This document shows positions 6,301 through 6,730 of a DNA stretch of 6,730 nt, piece by piece. The position numbers were made by a program, and so were the translations under genes. Source of the DNA: Cyanobacteriota bacterium (GTDB lineage Bacteria; Cyanobacteriota; Cyanobacteriia; Leptolyngbyales; Leptolyngbyaceae); assembly GCA_027482985.1 (NCBI GenBank), contig JAIXVO010000642.1:1-6730 (forward strand). Direction: 5' to 3'. The notes under the pieces are model-generated. The model searched no databases. It saw nothing but the letters and a program-made list of their open reading frames with translations, and was not told the DNA's origin. Numbering within the stretch: the first letter of the stretch is position 1; each line of letters opens with the position of its first letter.

Positions 6301-6730
6301 CGAATCAGGTGGCGGCCAGTCGTGGCAATGAGGTCAAAATTTGGAACCTGGCAACTGGGCAAGTCGAGAGTCAGGGCAGCCATCGCACACCCGTGCAGCA
6401 ATTACAATTTACGGCAGATGGCACCAAGCTTGTCGTCACGGAAACCCAATCTGCCAGCTTGGTACAGGTTGCAGGGTATCGCCCTGGGGTCGTGGTAAAT
6501 CCGAATGTAGGCATTGCCGCCACCCGCTTGAGTCCGGATGACCGCTGGCTGGCGATCGCGACGCAACTTGGTCAAACGGCACTTTGGGATACGCAATCCG
6601 GTAAGTTACAGCAAGTGCTCCAGGTGTCAACTCCAGACAACACACCCAGTTCCCAGACGCGCCCCCCCCCCCCCCCCCCACCCCCGTTTTTTGCCCCCCG
6701 GGGGGGCATAATCGGTACCCCTCCCCCAAG
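3330..6730 (+). CDS. Caspase-like peptidase / STAND NTPase / WD40 fusion protein, 3'-partial
   Basis: The frame runs without a stop from ATG 3330 (GAGGAG at 3316-3321, 8 bases upstream) off the right edge, giving at least 1,133 codons, about 1,110 of them reliable. Residues 1-240 form a caspase-fold (C14, orthocaspase) domain: the first strand ALVVGISNY begins at residue 5, catalytic His92 lies in YFSGHG and Cys143 in DCCHSG, so the dyad is intact. This type normally cuts after Arg or Lys. A CPYRGLEPF linker (255-263) and FFGRE lead into a STAND-type NTPase: Walker A GASGSGKSS (295-303), Walker B LIIDQFEE (391-398), Arg437 in VLRADFF, the GAPGELPLLQYTLMELW helix (498-514) and VDIAHEALIRNW (698-709). 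Residues 615-696 look like an insertion. A modest hydrophobic segment (792-810) could cross the membrane. From about 890 come WD40-like blades ending in VWEVATGK (963-970), VKIWNLATG (1002-1010) and ALWDTQSGK (1084-1092). The likely role is a signal-gated protease, perhaps in stress or phage-triggered death; this is inferred from architecture. The true C-terminus is missing. Confidence 0.93.
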   Translation, partial: MIRDALVVGISNYQSLPGLNAPAHDAEAIAQQLESNGDFRVTRLPEIVQADKLQVGVKTPVTLAELEAALVKLFKPKGSNVPHTALFYFSGHGLQKESGICEGYLATSDTNPNAHFYGLSLFWLRRLLQESPVRQRIVLLDCCHSGEMLNYLEADPGAKSGTDRLFMVASREYETAYESLTGQYSVFTQALLEGLDARRLAHGVVTNYALTDWVSTALKGESQQPLFENSGSEIVLTRCQHPTGSSQPTVTQDICPYRGLEPFNEEHAEYFFGREGLTDQLVDKLKSGNFLAVVGASGSGKSSLVKAGLVHKLRRGHAVSASDRWQIRLMTPTDQPFKSLANAFVNPESSAVDCAEQLRRAETFLQEGGSGLTQLIRASLISQNRSTRMVLIIDQFEEIFTLCQGINAERDRHRFFHALLAVLRDLSEQFSLVIVLRADFFSKCSFYKGLTEQIERQLVMVTPLTYDQIKASILKPAEKVGLMCDPNLVYNILLEIVGAPGELPLLQYTLMELWQHRQRSPEGGPPRLTLEAYAELGGVRGTLQKRANELFYSLTLEEQRIAQRIFIGLTQLGEGTEDTRRRVLKSELVNGQALPELVEQVLEKLVSAKLVVTNQVVPTSGHQEQVDQRLANISTALRLAQVVKKTARSAPTSDLAQNLPHVQATLTQQYQLNVSRLSQKTGASLVPSALGNTCQETVDIAHEALIRNWGLLRSWLDENREMLRRQRRIERAAREWHVAHQVRSPEYLLRGSRLVDADDFWQQYPHELSTLAQRYITASREENRRSRRELRLLQVSVPCTLMVALGITFSQYRMATKNQAEKDYQLQIATSRQWSAIAQSLQQEADHDPTTALLISRMAAERGHTYEAEASLRSALQGLRLQDHWQISPKSLQQLVFSPDQQWLATRDTDGNLFLCSLRDRTIKPLAPAQTGTSAPTNPRSTIAFSSDGKFLVTTSPTTPVQVWEVATGKLRHQLSGWTGRIAAVAVNPQANQVAASRGNEVKIWNLATGQVESQGSHRTPVQQLQFTADGTKLVVTETQSASLVQVAGYRPGVVVNPNVGIAATRLSPDDRWLAIATQLGQTALWDTQSGKLQQVLQVSTPDNTPSSQTRPPPPPPPPFFAPRGGIIGTPPP
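4287..4308. repeat. 22-bp perfect palindrome centred on HIP1, inside the NTPase coding region
   Basis: The half-site TCTGCCAGCGA (4287-4297) is followed directly by its exact reverse complement (4298-4308), with no spacer. The core is the HIP1 octamer at 4294-4301. It encodes part of the stretch VSASDRWQ a few residues after Walker A. Fourteen bases of it, GCGATCGCTGGCAG, also occur at 1524-1537 inside sppA. Confidence 0.7.
6660..6730. other. Homopolymer-rich contig end, probably low-quality sequence
   Basis: After normal coding sequence to about 6659, the composition changes abruptly: 18 C (6662-6679), A, 5 C, G, 6 T, G, 6 C, 7 G, a short mixed stretch, then 4 C and 5 C near the edge. In the caspase-protein frame this reads as eight prolines, FFAPRGG and more prolines, which does not resemble a WD40 blade or a blade linker of the preceding protein. 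An assembly or base-calling artefact is the most likely explanation; a real proline-rich linker is a less likely alternative. Confidence 0.7.

Larger units (their letters stand above)
1524..6559. repeat. Dispersed HIP1 octamers (GCGATCGC)
   Basis: Exact copies start at 1524, 1731, 2002, 2442, 2933, 3018, 3411, 4294, 4558, 5555, 5681, 5835, 6085 and 6552, about one per 480 bases over the window. HIP1 is strongly over-represented in many cyanobacterial genomes, and this is the main basis for the taxonomic call. The copies fall in both coding and intergenic DNA and are not a single element. None was seen left of 1524, although that part is also less coding. Confidence 0.85.

Noticed and set aside
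6436..6729. Minus-strand glycine-rich frame at the right edge
   Set aside because: The glycines come from the reverse complement of the suspect C-run, and the rest is antisense to the WD40 coding region.
939..6730. SppA and the caspase fusion as a two-protease system
   Set aside because: They are transcribed divergently with a 609-base spacer, and SppA is a widespread housekeeping gene; adjacency alone does not support joint function.

Overview
The window looks like cyanobacterial chromosome. The octamer GCGATCGC (HIP1), a hallmark of many cyanobacteria, occurs at least 14 times in 6.7 kb. The gene families present (a 67K-type SppA and a caspase/NTPase/WD40 fusion) are also common in cyanobacteria. 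The species cannot be named from this sequence alone.

Layout, left to right. Positions 1-459 hold no convincing gene, only a perfect 11-bp inverted repeat and a pair of TTCTAGAA boxes spaced exactly 20 bp. Positions 460-840 (+) encode a small multi-pass membrane protein of unknown function, starting at GTG behind a strong GGAGG and followed by a clear intrinsic terminator (868-900). Positions 939-2720 (-) encode signal peptide peptidase SppA, converging on that terminator. Positions 2721-3329 are an AT-rich divergent intergenic region carrying the control signals of sppA and of the next gene.

From 3330 to the right edge (+) there is a single open frame of more than 1,100 codons with no stop. 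It is a caspase-like (orthocaspase) peptidase fused to a STAND-type NTPase, a predicted membrane segment and the first blades of a WD40 propeller. It is the longest coding sequence here and the most interesting one. It has the architecture of a signal-gated protease: the propeller senses, the NTPase switches or oligomerises, and the caspase domain cuts. This is inferred from architecture and is not shown by the sequence.

The last 70 bases (about 6660-6730) are dominated by homopolymer runs, including 18 consecutive C. They probably represent a poor-quality contig end, so the C-terminal residues read there should not be trusted. No tRNA, rRNA, CRISPR array, insertion sequence or phage gene was recognised. 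Nothing ties the three genes into one operon: the first two converge, and sppA and the caspase gene diverge.
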